A stretch of DNA of 64,000 bases from Faucicola osloensis_D. Its GTDB lineage: Bacteria; Pseudomonadota; Gammaproteobacteria; Pseudomonadales; Moraxellaceae. This document shows positions 6,722-15,037 of this stretch, piece after piece. The notes below the pieces were generated by a model. It had not been told where the DNA came from, ran no database searches, and was given only the letters and a program-made list of their open reading frames with translations. Position 1 is the first letter of the stretch; each line of letters begins with the position of its first letter. The position numbers and the translations under genes were made by a program. Where the stretch lies: the NCBI GenBank assembly GCA_020041925.1, contig CP083409.1; one strand, given 5' to 3'.

Positions 6722-8956
6722 ATGTTTGAAAAAGTGTGTTTTATTGGGCTAGGGCTCATTGGCGCAAGTTTGGCACAAGCCATGCGTGATAAAAAATTGG
6801 CCAAATCAATTGTGGCGGTCAGCCGTTCACAATCAACCATTGACAAAGGTATCAACTACGGACTGCTTGATGCAGGATTTGATGATGCTGCCTTTGCGGT
6901 GCAAGGTGCGGACTTGGTGGTAATAGCCACGCCGGTACAGGCGGTCAAAAAAATTTTTGAACAAATCAAACCCTTTATTAACGATAAAACTATTATCATG
7001 GATGTGGGTAGTACCAAAGGCAATATCATTGCAGACGCCAGCGCGGTGTTTGGTGAGGATATGCCCAAAGGTTTTGTACCCGCCCATCCGATTGCTGGCG
7101 CAGAAAAATCAGGGATTGATGCGCGTAATGCCAAACTATTTGATAACCATAAAATTATCTTAACGCCGCTAGATACCACCAGCAAACAAGCGGTTAAAAA
7201 AGTGATTGCACTATGGCAGCAGACTGGCGCAGAAGTGGTGACCATGCCAGCGGATTATCATGATAAGGTGCTCGCGCGTACCAGTCATTTACCCCACTTG
7301 CTCGCCTACAATCTAGTTGCTCAACTAGCCAAGCACAACGACAATATGGATATTTTTCGTTTCGCGGCGGGTGGCTTTCGGGATTTTACCCGTATCGCCG
7401 CCAGCGACCCAACCATGTGGCATGATATTTTTTATGCCAATAAAACCGCGCTCCTCGATGCCATTGATGAATTTAGTGAGCAATTAAGCCAGTTGAAAGC
7501 AATTATCGAGACCAATGATTCTGAGCAGATGCTAGGTGTATTAACCCAAGCCCAAGCCGCCCGACAACATTTTGGACATATGTTAAATAAAACGCCTTAT
7601 TTGGAAAAACAAGCCATGAAGCAAACTTACGTTATCGCCCCAGCCCAACAATTTGAAGGCAGTCACACTGTCGCAGGAGACAAGTCTATCTCTCACCGTT
7701 CGATTATGTTTGGTTCGTTAGCCAAAGGCACTACCACGGTGACAGGGTTTTTGGAAGGTGAAGACGCACTCGCTACCTTGCAAGCCTTTCGTGATATGGG
7801 CGTAGTGATTGAAGGACCAAACCAAGGCAGGGTAGTGATTCATGGGGTTGGATTACATGGGTTAAAACCTTCGCATGATCCATTATACATGGGTAATTCA
7901 GGCACCAGTATGCGCTTGTTATCAGGTATTTTATCGGCACAAAAATTTGATTCGGTGATGACGGGTGACCCGAGTTTATCCAAGCGTCCCATGGAACGGG
8001 TCGCCAAGCCTCTGCGGGAGATGGGTGCAAAAATCCAAACCACGGGCGAAAAAGGTACGCCGCCGATTAGCATCACCGGTAATCAAACTTTAACAGGTAT
8101 CCGCTATGAAATGCCGATGGCATCAGCGCAGGTGAAATCCTGTTTGCTGTTAGCAGGATTATGGGCACAAGGCACCACCACAGTGATTGAGCCAGAAGTG
8201 ACGCGCGATCATACCGAGCGCATGCTGACGGCATTTGGTTATCCTGTGACAGTGTCAAAAGTGCACAATGGCAATCAAATTAGTGTGACAGGGGGCGGCG
8301 AATTGACGGCGTGTGACATCGCAGTGCCTGCTGATATTTCATCCGCGGCATTTTTTATGGTGGCAGGTGCCATCGCCCAACAAGGCAATGTGACCATCAA
8401 CAAAGTGGGCATCAATCCCACGCGCACCGGCGTGATTGATATCTTAAAGCTGATGGGCGCTGATTTGACATTGACCAATGAAACCACCGTCGGCGGTGAG
8501 CCAGTTGCCGATATCGTGGTGAAATCTTCAAAGTTGCAAGGTATTGAGATTCCTGAGCACTTGGTGCCACTCGCCATTGATGAATTTCCTGTGCTGTTTG
8601 TGGCAGCAAGTTGTGCCACGGGTAAAACCGTGCTACATGGCGCAGCTGAACTGCGCGTTAAAGAATCTGACCGTATTCAAGTCATGGCAGATGGGCTAAA
8701 AACCTTAGGAATTGCCTGTACTGTACTCGATGATGGCATTGAAATTGAAGGTCGCGGTGATGTGGCACAGGTGTTTGGCGGTGGTGAGATTGAATGTCAC
8801 CATGACCATCGCATTGCCATGAGTTTTACTGTGGCAAGTTTGCGCGCAAGCGATACGATTACCATTCATGGTACTGAAACGGTCAATACTAGCTTCCCTA
8901 ACTTTGCTGAACTGGTCAATAGTGCAGGATTGCAAGTTAAAGTGGTGACTGACTAA
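6722..8956 (+). CDS. tyrA-aroA: Prephenate dehydrogenase / EPSP synthase fusion
   Basis: One 744-residue reading frame joins two enzymes. Residues 1-295 are TyrA-like: NAD(P) site CFIGLGLIGASLAQA (6-20), then DVGSTKG, HPIAGAEKSG (122-131) and the SHLPHLLAYNL helix. This part converts prephenate or arogenate oxidatively to the tyrosine branch. From about residue 299 comes 3-phosphoshikimate 1-carboxyvinyltransferase: GDKSISHR (319-326), GNSGTSMRLLSG, GDPSLSKRPMERV, SAQVKSCLLLAGL, and a C-terminal HDHRIAMSF. A tyrA-aroA fusion of this kind is known in Acinetobacter and relatives and supports a Moraxellaceae origin. The KRPM..R..PLREMGA style resembles class II rather than E. coli class I EPSP synthases. 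The gene abuts the transporter stop and ends the operon. Confidence 0.96.
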   Translation: MFEKVCFIGLGLIGASLAQAMRDKKLAKSIVAVSRSQSTIDKGINYGLLDAGFDDAAFAVQGADLVVIATPVQAVKKIFEQIKPFINDKTIIMDVGSTKGNIIADASAVFGEDMPKGFVPAHPIAGAEKSGIDARNAKLFDNHKIILTPLDTTSKQAVKKVIALWQQTGAEVVTMPADYHDKVLARTSHLPHLLAYNLVAQLAKHNDNMDIFRFAAGGFRDFTRIAASDPTMWHDIFYANKTALLDAIDEFSEQLSQLKAIIETNDSEQMLGVLTQAQAARQHFGHMLNKTPYLEKQAMKQTYVIAPAQQFEGSHTVAGDKSISHRSIMFGSLAKGTTTVTGFLEGEDALATLQAFRDMGVVIEGPNQGRVVIHGVGLHGLKPSHDPLYMGNSGTSMRLLSGILSAQKFDSVMTGDPSLSKRPMERVAKPLREMGAKIQTTGEKGTPPISITGNQTLTGIRYEMPMASAQVKSCLLLAGLWAQGTTTVIEPEVTRDHTERMLTAFGYPVTVSKVHNGNQISVTGGGELTACDIAVPADISSAAFFMVAGAIAQQGNVTINKVGINPTRTGVIDILKLMGADLTLTNETTVGGEPVADIVVKSSKLQGIEIPEHLVPLAIDEFPVLFVAASCATGKTVLHGAAELRVKESDRIQVMADGLKTLGIACTVLDDGIEIEGRGDVAQVFGGGEIECHHDHRIAMSFTVASLRASDTITIHGTETVNTSFPNFAELVNSAGLQVKVVTD

Positions 8957-9011
8957 ACCCTAGGTGAGCTAAACTTGTAGCACTGTCGCAAGTCTTTACA
9001 TGGATGACATG

Positions 9012-9052
9012 AAAACTAAGATAGACTATGACTTTCTTAGTTTTGACTTTTT
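9012..9052 (+). terminator. Intrinsic terminator after tyrA-aroA
   Basis: Arms aaaactaaga (9012-9021) and tcttagtttt (9035-9044) pair perfectly around a 13-nt loop. A gac and then a six-T run follow. It lies about 55 bp after the tyrA-aroA stop and before rarD. Confidence 0.55.
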
Positions 9053-9081
9053 TATAAAAAATAAAATTTATCGTTGTGTTA

Positions 9082-10080
9082 ATGAAAAATCAAATCCCCC
9101 AAAATCAAATCCTGAAAAATCAAATCCCCCAGAGTCAAACCATTGATATCATCAATAGTGACATTCCGACCCGTGCCGTTGATATTACTGACCATGAAAA
9201 ACCAACCATAGTGACTACCCCCAAAGGCGTATTGACCGCACTGGCTGCTTTTTTGATTTGGGGGTTTTTCCCCCTGTATTTTAAGCTACTCAAAGATTAT
9301 GATGCGATTGAAATCATTGGGCATCGAATTATTTGGACGTTTGTCACGATTTTACTAATCATGACAGTGACTAAAAACTGGCACTGGGTGAAAGTGATTA
9401 AAGCCAACCCAAAATGGTTACTTTATACTGCCGTTTCGGGGGCGATTATCTCAGTTAATTGGTTGGTGTACGTGTGGGCGGTCAATCATGATCAGATTTT
9501 GGAAGCCAGTTTGGGCTATTATATTGGTCCGTTGATGGGTATTTTACTATCGCTAGTGGTTATCAAAGAAAAACTGCGGCCTTTGCAATGGATGGCAGTG
9601 ATTTTGGCAGCGATAGGCGTGGCGATTCAGCTGGTCGTGCTGGGTAAATTGCCGTGGGTATCGTTAGTGTTGGCGAGTAGCTTTTCTGTGTATGGTTTGA
9701 TGCATCGCCATACCCCGCTTGACGCGCTGTCTGCGATGTTTATCGAAACGGCATTATTGGTGCCGGTCTTTATTGGCTGGTTTGCTATGCATGATGTTGC
9801 TAGTAGTCAGTTAGATTTTTGGCTGTCGCCATCAATTTTTTTATTGATGATTGCAGGGCCTGTGACCTTGATACCGCTCTTAATGTTTAATAAAGCCACC
9901 AAAATGGTTAATTTTAGCTTATTGAGCTTTTTAAATTATTTGACCCCGTCCATGATTTTTTTATTGGCGATATTCTTGTATCATGAGCCTTTTAATATTT
10001 ATAAATTGATTACCTTTGCCTTTATTTGGACAGGCTTGGTATTTTTTAGTTATGATTTAATAAAACAACGAAATACCTAA
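9082..10080 (+). CDS. rarD: RarD-type EamA transporter
   Basis: RarD proteins are inner-membrane members of the drug/metabolite transporter superfamily, named from chloramphenicol-sensitivity work; their physiological substrate is unsettled. From about residue 48 the sequence follows the family closely: KGVLTALAAFLIWGFFPLYF, HRIIWTF, SVNWLVYVWAVNHDQILEAS and LGYYIGPL, with ten hydrophobic segments. Before that lies a polar tail that RarD normally lacks, built from three five-codon repeats (NQIPQ/NQILK/NQIPQ) encoded by a 15-bp tandem repeat. The ATG at 9082 was preferred to the GTG at 9076; a start inside the tail cannot be excluded. It stands 11 bp before folB on the same strand. Confidence 0.88.
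   Translation: MKNQIPQNQILKNQIPQSQTIDIINSDIPTRAVDITDHEKPTIVTTPKGVLTALAAFLIWGFFPLYFKLLKDYDAIEIIGHRIIWTFVTILLIMTVTKNWHWVKVIKANPKWLLYTAVSGAIISVNWLVYVWAVNHDQILEASLGYYIGPLMGILLSLVVIKEKLRPLQWMAVILAAIGVAIQLVVLGKLPWVSLVLASSFSVYGLMHRHTPLDALSAMFIETALLVPVFIGWFAMHDVASSQLDFWLSPSIFLLMIAGPVTLIPLLMFNKATKMVNFSLLSFLNYLTPSMIFLLAIFLYHEPFNIYKLITFAFIWTGLVFFSYDLIKQRNT
9088..9147 (+). repeat. 15-bp x3-4 direct repeat encoding the RarD N-terminus
   Basis: Units AATCAAATCCCCCAA (9088), AATCAAATCCTGAAA (9103) and AATCAAATCCCCCAG (9118) are followed by a decayed fourth copy at 9133. Because the period is a multiple of three, the array stays in frame and encodes the repeated NQIPQ pentapeptide. Confidence 0.9.
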
Positions 10081-10091
10081 CGAGAGTAAAA

Positions 10092-10619
10092 ATGACTACA
10101 CCAGAAACTACCCAACAAACTAGGCTTGAAATGCCCCACAGCACCACGCAAGCCCCCACACAAAAAACCATGCATGAATCACTATATTCAGCGGCGGATG
10201 CCTTACATGCGATTGCAAACGAAAAGTCCAACAGTCAGCCAATCAAGCTGACGGGTAATTCAACGGATATGGTATTTGTCAAGGGACTCAAAGTCGATGC
10301 CGTGATTGGCGTGTATGAGTGGGAGCAGCAAATAACCCAACCGCTGATTTTCGATATTGAAATGGTAGGCTGTCAATACCAAGCGTCGCAGACTGATAAT
10401 ATTCAAGATGCCATCAATTATAAAAGTGTCAGTGAGCGCGTGGCTGAAGTGAGCATTGCCAACAAAGTCGCGCTGTTAGAGCGGTTAGCGCAATTGGTCG
10501 CTGAGATGATTTTGTCAGAATTTGCCCCAGAAAAAGTCACAGTGACGATTCACAAACCCACCGCCATCAAACAAGCCGATAGTGTCGGGGTTAAAATTAC
10601 CCGTTTTCAGCAAAATTAA
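10092..10619 (+). CDS. folB: Dihydroneopterin aldolase (FolB) with N-terminal extension
   Basis: FolB converts 7,8-dihydroneopterin to 6-hydroxymethyl-dihydropterin and glycolaldehyde in folate synthesis. The family domain starts near residue 57 (DMVFVKGLKVDAVIGVYEWE) and continues through INYKSVSERV, LLERLAQLVAEMIL and the C-terminal VTVTIHKPTAIKQADSVGVKI. FolB is usually about 120 residues; here 175, because of a Thr/Gln-rich N-terminal tail of about 55 residues. The start has a gagag ribosome-binding sequence 7 bp upstream. folK follows after about 40 bp, so two successive folate-pathway steps are adjacent. Confidence 0.92.
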   Translation: MTTPETTQQTRLEMPHSTTQAPTQKTMHESLYSAADALHAIANEKSNSQPIKLTGNSTDMVFVKGLKVDAVIGVYEWEQQITQPLIFDIEMVGCQYQASQTDNIQDAINYKSVSERVAEVSIANKVALLERLAQLVAEMILSEFAPEKVTVTIHKPTAIKQADSVGVKITRFQQN

Positions 10620-10659
10620 TTAGCCTAAGCAAAAAATATGTTTATTTGAGCATTTGAGT

Positions 10660-11208
10660 ATGAGTGTACCACCGCGTGATGTCATAGTCATCGAAGCCTG
10701 TGTTTTGTCGTTAGCCAGTAATGTCAAACAACCTTATTATTTACAAAAAGCCAAAGACTGGCTGCAAAACTTTGGCACTTTGACTCTCAGTGCGATTCAT
10801 AGTAGTGAAGATACTTGTAGTGATAACAATTTACACGACGATTTAAACAAGCCAACATCCAATACACCGGTTTATTTTAACCAAGTGGCTTATTTAGCAT
10901 TTGCGCAGCCCATGGATTATTGGCAATGGCTACAACTCACCAAGCAGTTTGAACAGCAACAAGACAGACTTCTGTACCAAAAACCCGCTGTTACGTTAGA
11001 CATCGATATCATTGCAGTAAAATGTCTGCATCAAATTGATAATATCGACCAAAGCCTCGATGAAAAAGGCAATCGATTTGTGTTATTCGCTCAATCAGCA
11101 AACCAGTGGTTAGGCATCCGCCGGCGTTTTCCACTAGCTTGTTATGACCAGGTAGGGATATTGGATTTATCAAAAAATATCGATTTGTCCTTTATCCGAA
11201 GTTTTTAA
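10660..11208 (+). CDS. folK: Divergent HPPK-like protein (FolK)
   Basis: FolK transfers pyrophosphate from ATP to 6-hydroxymethyl-dihydropterin. This protein of about 182 residues keeps the order of FolK landmarks in weakened form: SLASNVKQPYYLQKAKDWL in place of LGSNLGD...L..A, FNQVAYLAFAQPMDYW in place of FLN.V....T...P, and TLDIDIIAV in place of TLDLDIL. The usual GPR segment before TLD is replaced by KPAV, and an insert rich in Asp/Asn follows residue 50. The position after folB supports a pterin role. The ATG at 10660 was preferred to the TTG at 10654. The 3' end overlaps the convergent pilR stop by 4 bp. Activity cannot be assumed given the altered motifs. Confidence 0.7.
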   Translation: MSVPPRDVIVIEACVLSLASNVKQPYYLQKAKDWLQNFGTLTLSAIHSSEDTCSDNNLHDDLNKPTSNTPVYFNQVAYLAFAQPMDYWQWLQLTKQFEQQQDRLLYQKPAVTLDIDIIAVKCLHQIDNIDQSLDEKGNRFVLFAQSANQWLGIRRRFPLACYDQVGILDLSKNIDLSFIRSF

Positions 11209-12923
11209 TCCTCATCGCTATCACTATGAATATCACTGCCACTATCAATGCCCAATTTTTTCATACGGTAGCGCAGTGAGCGAAACGTTGTATTTAATAA
11301 TTTGGCGGCTTGGGTGCGATTCCAACCACTGCAGTTGAGCGCCGCGATAATGACTTTGCGTTCTTGATTCATCAAATATTCTTCAAGTCCTTCGGCGGGC
11401 AGTTGACCTTCTTCAGCGGCGGGCTGGGCTAAATTAGGCGCATTGATACCCCCTATCGGCGTATCTAAAGTTAACATTTCATCGGTTAACGCTTCATGGT
11501 TGGATTGGGTGGGTGTGGGCGTAAGTTGAATATTGGCTTTGACTTTATAACCACTTGCAAACAAATTACTGCTATAGGAAGTATTGATGGGGCTGTTGGA
11601 AGCGGATTTAGCTTCAGCTAAGGGCGCAACTTTTGGCGCGCTCGGTTGACTCGGTATTGATAACACGGTGTGATTGGAGGTTTCTGTGATTTCATGAGTT
11701 TTTTGGATTTCATGGATTTCATGGATTTCATGGATTCTAGGAGTGTCAGGCGGTACGTTAGCGGCTGATAATGGCAAATTCAAATGATGGGCTTCAATCA
11801 CATTATCATCAGCTAGAGTAATCGCCCGCTCTAAGATATTTCTTAATTCACGCACGTTGCCTGCAAAGTGATGGTTTACCAATTGAACAGCGGCTTCATT
11901 CGATAATGTCGGTGGCTGCGTTAGTCCCCAATCTTCTGCAATCAAAGCGATAAAATGATTGGCTAACAGTAAAATATCATCGCGCCGTTCATTGAGACTG
12001 GGTAATTTTACTTCAATCACGTTGATGCGATAATATAAATCTTGTCTAAATTCACCGGTTTCGACAAGCTTAGCCAAATTTTTATGGGTAGCGGATAAAA
12101 GGCGCACATCCACGGCAATTTCTTGGGTGCTACCAATTGGGCGGATTTTCTTTTCTTGAATGGCGCGTAATAATTTGACTTGCATGGAAATCGGCAAATC
12201 CGCCACTTCATCCAAAAATAGCGTGCCGCCATTTGCTTGTTGGAATAACCCTTCTTTATCTGCGGTAGCCCCAGTAAAGCTGCCTTTTTTGTGCCCAAAG
12301 AACTCGCTTTCCATCAACTCTGATGGGATGGCGCCGCAGTTAACAGGCACAAAATTGGCAGAGCAGCGCGGGCTTAAATCATGAATAAGCTTGGCAACGA
12401 CTTCTTTACCCGTACCAGACTCACCCCACAAAAATACGGGCGCTTGGCTGCGCGCCAATTTTTGGATGGTGGTTTTAAGCTGGGCAATGGCGTTAGATTG
12501 TCCGATTAAGCGATTGCTAAAAGGATCATAGACTTCTTTACAATTGAGTTTATGGGCATTTTCTGCCACCTTCAAGGCATTTTCGACTAACTGGCGCAGC
12601 CGCGACAGCTCAAGTGGCTTGTTGACAAAATCAAAGGCGCCCAATTTTAACGCTTCAATCGCCAAATCCATACTACCGTGAGCGGTAATCACTCCCACGG
12701 GGGTTTTGGCATAATTTTTATTGATAAGCTTGACGATATCTAGTCCTGTGCCATCAGGAAGTTTGAGATCGGTTAAGCAAAAATCAAAATTATACGCTTG
12801 AAGATGGCTAACGCCAGTGGCATAGTCATAGGCGACTTTGGTTTCAATGCCCATTTTTTTGAGTGTCATCTGCATCAAGCGACACAAATCTACTTCATCA
12901 TCAATTATCAGCGCTAATGCCAT
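11205..12923 (-). CDS. pilR: Sigma54-dependent response regulator, PilR-like
   Basis: This protein of 572 residues has an N-terminal receiver (DD at 8-9, phospho-acceptor D52 in LTDLKLPDG), a sigma54-interacting AAA+ domain and a C-terminal Fis-type helix-turn-helix (NRTQAAKLLNTTFRSLRYRM). The AAA+ domain has Walker A GESGTGKE at 167-174, GSFTGA at 214-219 and Walker B GGTLFLDEV at 232-240. The overall match is to PilR, which activates the major pilin gene from sigma54 promoters after phosphorylation by PilS. A linker of about 130 residues between AAA+ and HTH is long, low in complexity, and contains an HEI tripeptide repeat. No sensor kinase gene is adjacent, whereas pilS usually is. An NtrC-family regulator of another process remains possible. 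Confidence 0.8.
   Translation of the reverse strand: MALALIIDDEVDLCRLMQMTLKKMGIETKVAYDYATGVSHLQAYNFDFCLTDLKLPDGTGLDIVKLINKNYAKTPVGVITAHGSMDLAIEALKLGAFDFVNKPLELSRLRQLVENALKVAENAHKLNCKEVYDPFSNRLIGQSNAIAQLKTTIQKLARSQAPVFLWGESGTGKEVVAKLIHDLSPRCSANFVPVNCGAIPSELMESEFFGHKKGSFTGATADKEGLFQQANGGTLFLDEVADLPISMQVKLLRAIQEKKIRPIGSTQEIAVDVRLLSATHKNLAKLVETGEFRQDLYYRINVIEVKLPSLNERRDDILLLANHFIALIAEDWGLTQPPTLSNEAAVQLVNHHFAGNVRELRNILERAITLADDNVIEAHHLNLPLSAANVPPDTPRIHEIHEIHEIQKTHEITETSNHTVLSIPSQPSAPKVAPLAEAKSASNSPINTSYSSNLFASGYKVKANIQLTPTPTQSNHEALTDEMLTLDTPIGGINAPNLAQPAAEEGQLPAEGLEEYLMNQERKVIIAALNCSGWNRTQAAKLLNTTFRSLRYRMKKLGIDSGSDIHSDSDED
11705..11731 (-). repeat. 9-bp x3 exact repeat in the pilR linker
   Basis: GGATTTCAT is repeated three times without mismatch, with a partial fourth copy. 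On the coding strand it yields consecutive His-Glu-Ile triplets in the linker between the AAA+ and DNA-binding domains. Copy-number change would alter linker length without a frameshift. Confidence 0.9.
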
Positions 12924-13044
12924 ACAGATGCAACACCTTTAACACAAAGTAATTAGAGGGGATTATAACACTTCCCTCATTTTATCGTCAGTAAGCTATG
13001 GCAAACAAGCTAGTGCGACGTTATGGTGGGCTAAATTATCATAG

Positions 13045-13092
13045 CCCAGTTATTTGCTAGCTCAGTCACTTAATAACTCAGTTACTTGCTAG
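13045..13092. repeat. 16-bp x3 direct repeat across the end of the Kazal-lipoprotein gene
   Basis: CCCAGTTATTTGCTAG (13045), CTCAGTCACTTAATAA (13061) and CTCAGTTACTTGCTAG (13077) are head to tail. The outer copies are closest to each other. The third unit contains the stop codon and last codons of the lipoprotein gene. Confidence 0.8.
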
Positions 13093-13363
13093 CCTCCGAC
13101 CCACAAGTACCTTTGGTGACACTCATAGTCTTGTCCATAGCATTGACGCTATTACTCGCCATACAAGCGTTGCCATAAGTTTGATAGCGGACCATGCCAT
13201 TATTGATAGTTTTGACGCAGACAGGATCATATTGCATGGTGCACATCATCTCAGGTTTCTTAATTGGCTGAGGCATAGGTTGGGGGTTTTGCTGAGCTGG
13301 GCTAACAGCTTGGCAACCAAATAAACTTAATGAGAAGCATAATGGGGTAAAAAACTTGAACAT
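13082..13363 (-). CDS. Lipoprotein with Kazal-like domain
   Basis: This 93-residue protein begins with a hydrophobic signal ending in the lipobox LFGC (Cys17), so it should be lipidated and membrane-anchored. A Pro/Gln-rich spacer follows. Residues 41-87 carry CTMQYDPVCV, YQTYGNACMA and KGTC, the C..Y.PVC / YGN.C / C pattern of Kazal-type serine protease inhibitor domains, though with four cysteines rather than the canonical six. Related small bacterial Kazal-like lipoproteins are mostly uncharacterised; periplasmic or surface protease inhibition is a family-based guess. It is encoded alone upstream of pilR on the same strand, with the 3' end in a 16-bp repeat array. Confidence 0.75.
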   Translation of the reverse strand: MFKFFTPLCFSLSLFGCQAVSPAQQNPQPMPQPIKKPEMMCTMQYDPVCVKTINNGMVRYQTYGNACMASNSVNAMDKTMSVTKGTCGSEASK

Positions 13364-13635
13364 AGCATTTCCTTATTGTGTTCAGTAGGTGATATAGAGG
13401 TGATACAAGCCGCATTGAGTATACCAAAACTCAGTGAAATCATCCCCAATAATAACCCACTTGCCAAATTATTATTGCTACTATCTGTTACCAAATCTTT
13501 AAAACGTAAGCGGGCAGTCATGCGTCAGCCGTTGCACCCGTAATAAAACACGCCCCAAATCAACCTATCGCCAAGTACAGGGCTAATGGTTAAAGGCTAA
13601 AGGTTAAAAGTATGCATTGAAGTCATTGCTAATCT

Positions 13636-13680
13636 CCCAATCACAAGTATCCCAATCACAAGTATCCCAGTCAAAAGTTG
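13636..13680. repeat. 15-bp x3 direct repeat in the rnz leader
   Basis: CCCAATCACAAGTAT occurs twice exactly (13636, 13651), followed by a decayed third copy CCCAGTCAAAAGTTG (13666). Confidence 0.85.
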
Positions 13681-13713
13681 TTGTGAAGTTTGTTAGCGCA
13701 TTTTATAGTTAAA

Positions 13714-13742
13714 TTGATAAACATTCACTATAACGCTATATA
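13714..13742 (+). promoter_or_regulatory. Candidate sigma70 promoter of rnz
   Basis: TTGATA (13714-13719) and TATATA (13737-13742) are separated by 17 bp. The predicted start of transcription is about 15-20 bp before the rnz ATG, leaving a very short leader. Confidence 0.5.
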
Positions 13743-13765
13743 GCACGTTTGATAATGAGGCAATC

Positions 13766-14815
13766 ATGTTAACACTCACTTTTTTGGGTACATCTGCAGG
13801 GATACCCACCAAACACCGCAACGTTACCGCGCTTGCTGTATCACTCATCAATCCTTATAGCAAAGCAAAAAATGTCCCTTGGATATTGGTGGACTGTGGA
13901 GAAGCCACCCAGCATCAATTACTCGAAACCCCCTTATCTGTGATGCAGCTAGAATTGATTTGTATCACCCATGTGCATGGCGACCACTGTTATGGCTTGC
14001 CAGGGTTACTGGCAAGTATGGCGATGAGTGGTCGCAAACACCCATTAACCGTCATCGCCCCGCAAGCGATTGCCGATTATCTTGCCGCTGTACAAGCCAC
14101 GACAGCGCTGATAATAAGTTTTGATATTAATTTTATCGCCATTGAAAATAGAGCGCAGGGTGATAGTTACCAACCTGTCACGCTGGATTTGACAGACGAC
14201 CATCAGCTACAAGTTGACGTGATTGCGCTATCACACCGTATCCCTAGCCATGCCTTTAAATTTACCCAGCGACTGTCCAAAAAAACCTTATTGACCGAAA
14301 AACTTACCGAGCTTAACGTGGTAGATAAACGGCTATGGGGCAAGCTTAAATACGGTATTGACGTCAATCTAGATGATAACACCTTGCTAAAATCCGCGGA
14401 TTTTGTCACCACCACGCTGCATAAAACCGTGCTGATAGTCGCAGGCGATAATGACTCACCTGAGCTATTAGCCGATGCCATATCAGATACCGATGTGCTA
14501 GTACACGAGGCGACTTATACCCAAGCAATCGCTGATAAACGAAAAGTAGCCCCTAACTATTTTGACCCCATGCATTCAACCGCCAAGCAAGTTGCCGAGT
14601 TTGCGCAGCTATCACAATTAAAAAACCTGATTTTGACCCATTTTAGCGCGCGTTTTCAACCTTTTGATAAACTTAGCAGCAAAACTTTGAATATGTCACA
14701 TATTCGGGCAGAAGTGGCTGCAAATTATCAAGGTAACTTTTGGCTTGCCCAAGATTTTGATGTGTTTGAAATCGAGAATGGCAACGTTAAAAAACGCAAT
14801 ACGCAAATAAACTAA
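13766..14815 (+). CDS. rnz: Ribonuclease Z / beta-lactamase-fold RNase
   Basis: This metallo-beta-lactamase-fold endonuclease of the tRNase Z family removes 3' trailers from tRNA precursors in the cytoplasm. The 349-residue protein starts LTLTFLGTSAGIPTKHRNV and has the zinc motif THVHGDHCYGLPGL (H69, H71, D73, H74). Further metal-ligand regions are IVAGDN.. and HEATY, a HSTAKQ motif (PMHSTAKQVAEFA), and LILTHFSARF. These match the RNase Z/ElaC family of about 310-350 residues. It is monocistronic, with its own promoter and a weak terminator-like hairpin after it. In species that encode CCA in tRNA genes the enzyme's role shifts to mRNA or other RNA; that cannot be judged here. Confidence 0.93.
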   Translation: MLTLTFLGTSAGIPTKHRNVTALAVSLINPYSKAKNVPWILVDCGEATQHQLLETPLSVMQLELICITHVHGDHCYGLPGLLASMAMSGRKHPLTVIAPQAIADYLAAVQATTALIISFDINFIAIENRAQGDSYQPVTLDLTDDHQLQVDVIALSHRIPSHAFKFTQRLSKKTLLTEKLTELNVVDKRLWGKLKYGIDVNLDDNTLLKSADFVTTTLHKTVLIVAGDNDSPELLADAISDTDVLVHEATYTQAIADKRKVAPNYFDPMHSTAKQVAEFAQLSQLKNLILTHFSARFQPFDKLSSKTLNMSHIRAEVAANYQGNFWLAQDFDVFEIENGNVKKRNTQIN

Positions 14816-14851
14816 CCCTCAAAAAGCTATCTTGTTAAAAGAAAATTTTGT

Positions 14852-14878
14852 AAAAAGTTTTATTGATAACTTTTTTTT
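14852..14878 (+). terminator. AT-rich hairpin after rnz
   Basis: Arms aaaaagtt and aacttttt with an 8-nt loop run into an eight-T tract about 40 bp after the rnz stop. The stem is weak because it is AT-rich. Confidence 0.4.
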
Positions 14879-15037
14879 ATATGCACCAGTCAAATTTACT
14901 TGTTATTCCGCCTAGAATTGTTTTGCATAATTAATTATATTTATGGTAATTTAATTATCATTTTTTTAATTTATAACTGTCTTAGCTAATCGTCAGTTAT
15001 GGATTGAGAATCCCACCGAACCGCTTGAGGAGAGTGT

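Larger units (their letters stand above)
13364..13765. other. Intergenic region upstream of rnz
   Basis: A 400-bp spacer without a convincing gene. It holds a 7-bp x3 repeat (GGTTAAA/GGCTAAA/GGTTAAA, 13588-13608), a 15-bp x3 repeat (13636-13680), and a good sigma70-like promoter just before rnz. A reverse-strand frame at 13327-13521 with one hydrophobic segment exists but lacks other support. Confidence 0.5.

Noticed and set aside
13327..13521. Reverse-strand 64-codon frame with one hydrophobic stretch
   Set aside because: It overlaps the start of the Kazal lipoprotein gene in another frame, has no good ribosome-binding site, and shows no recognisable family.
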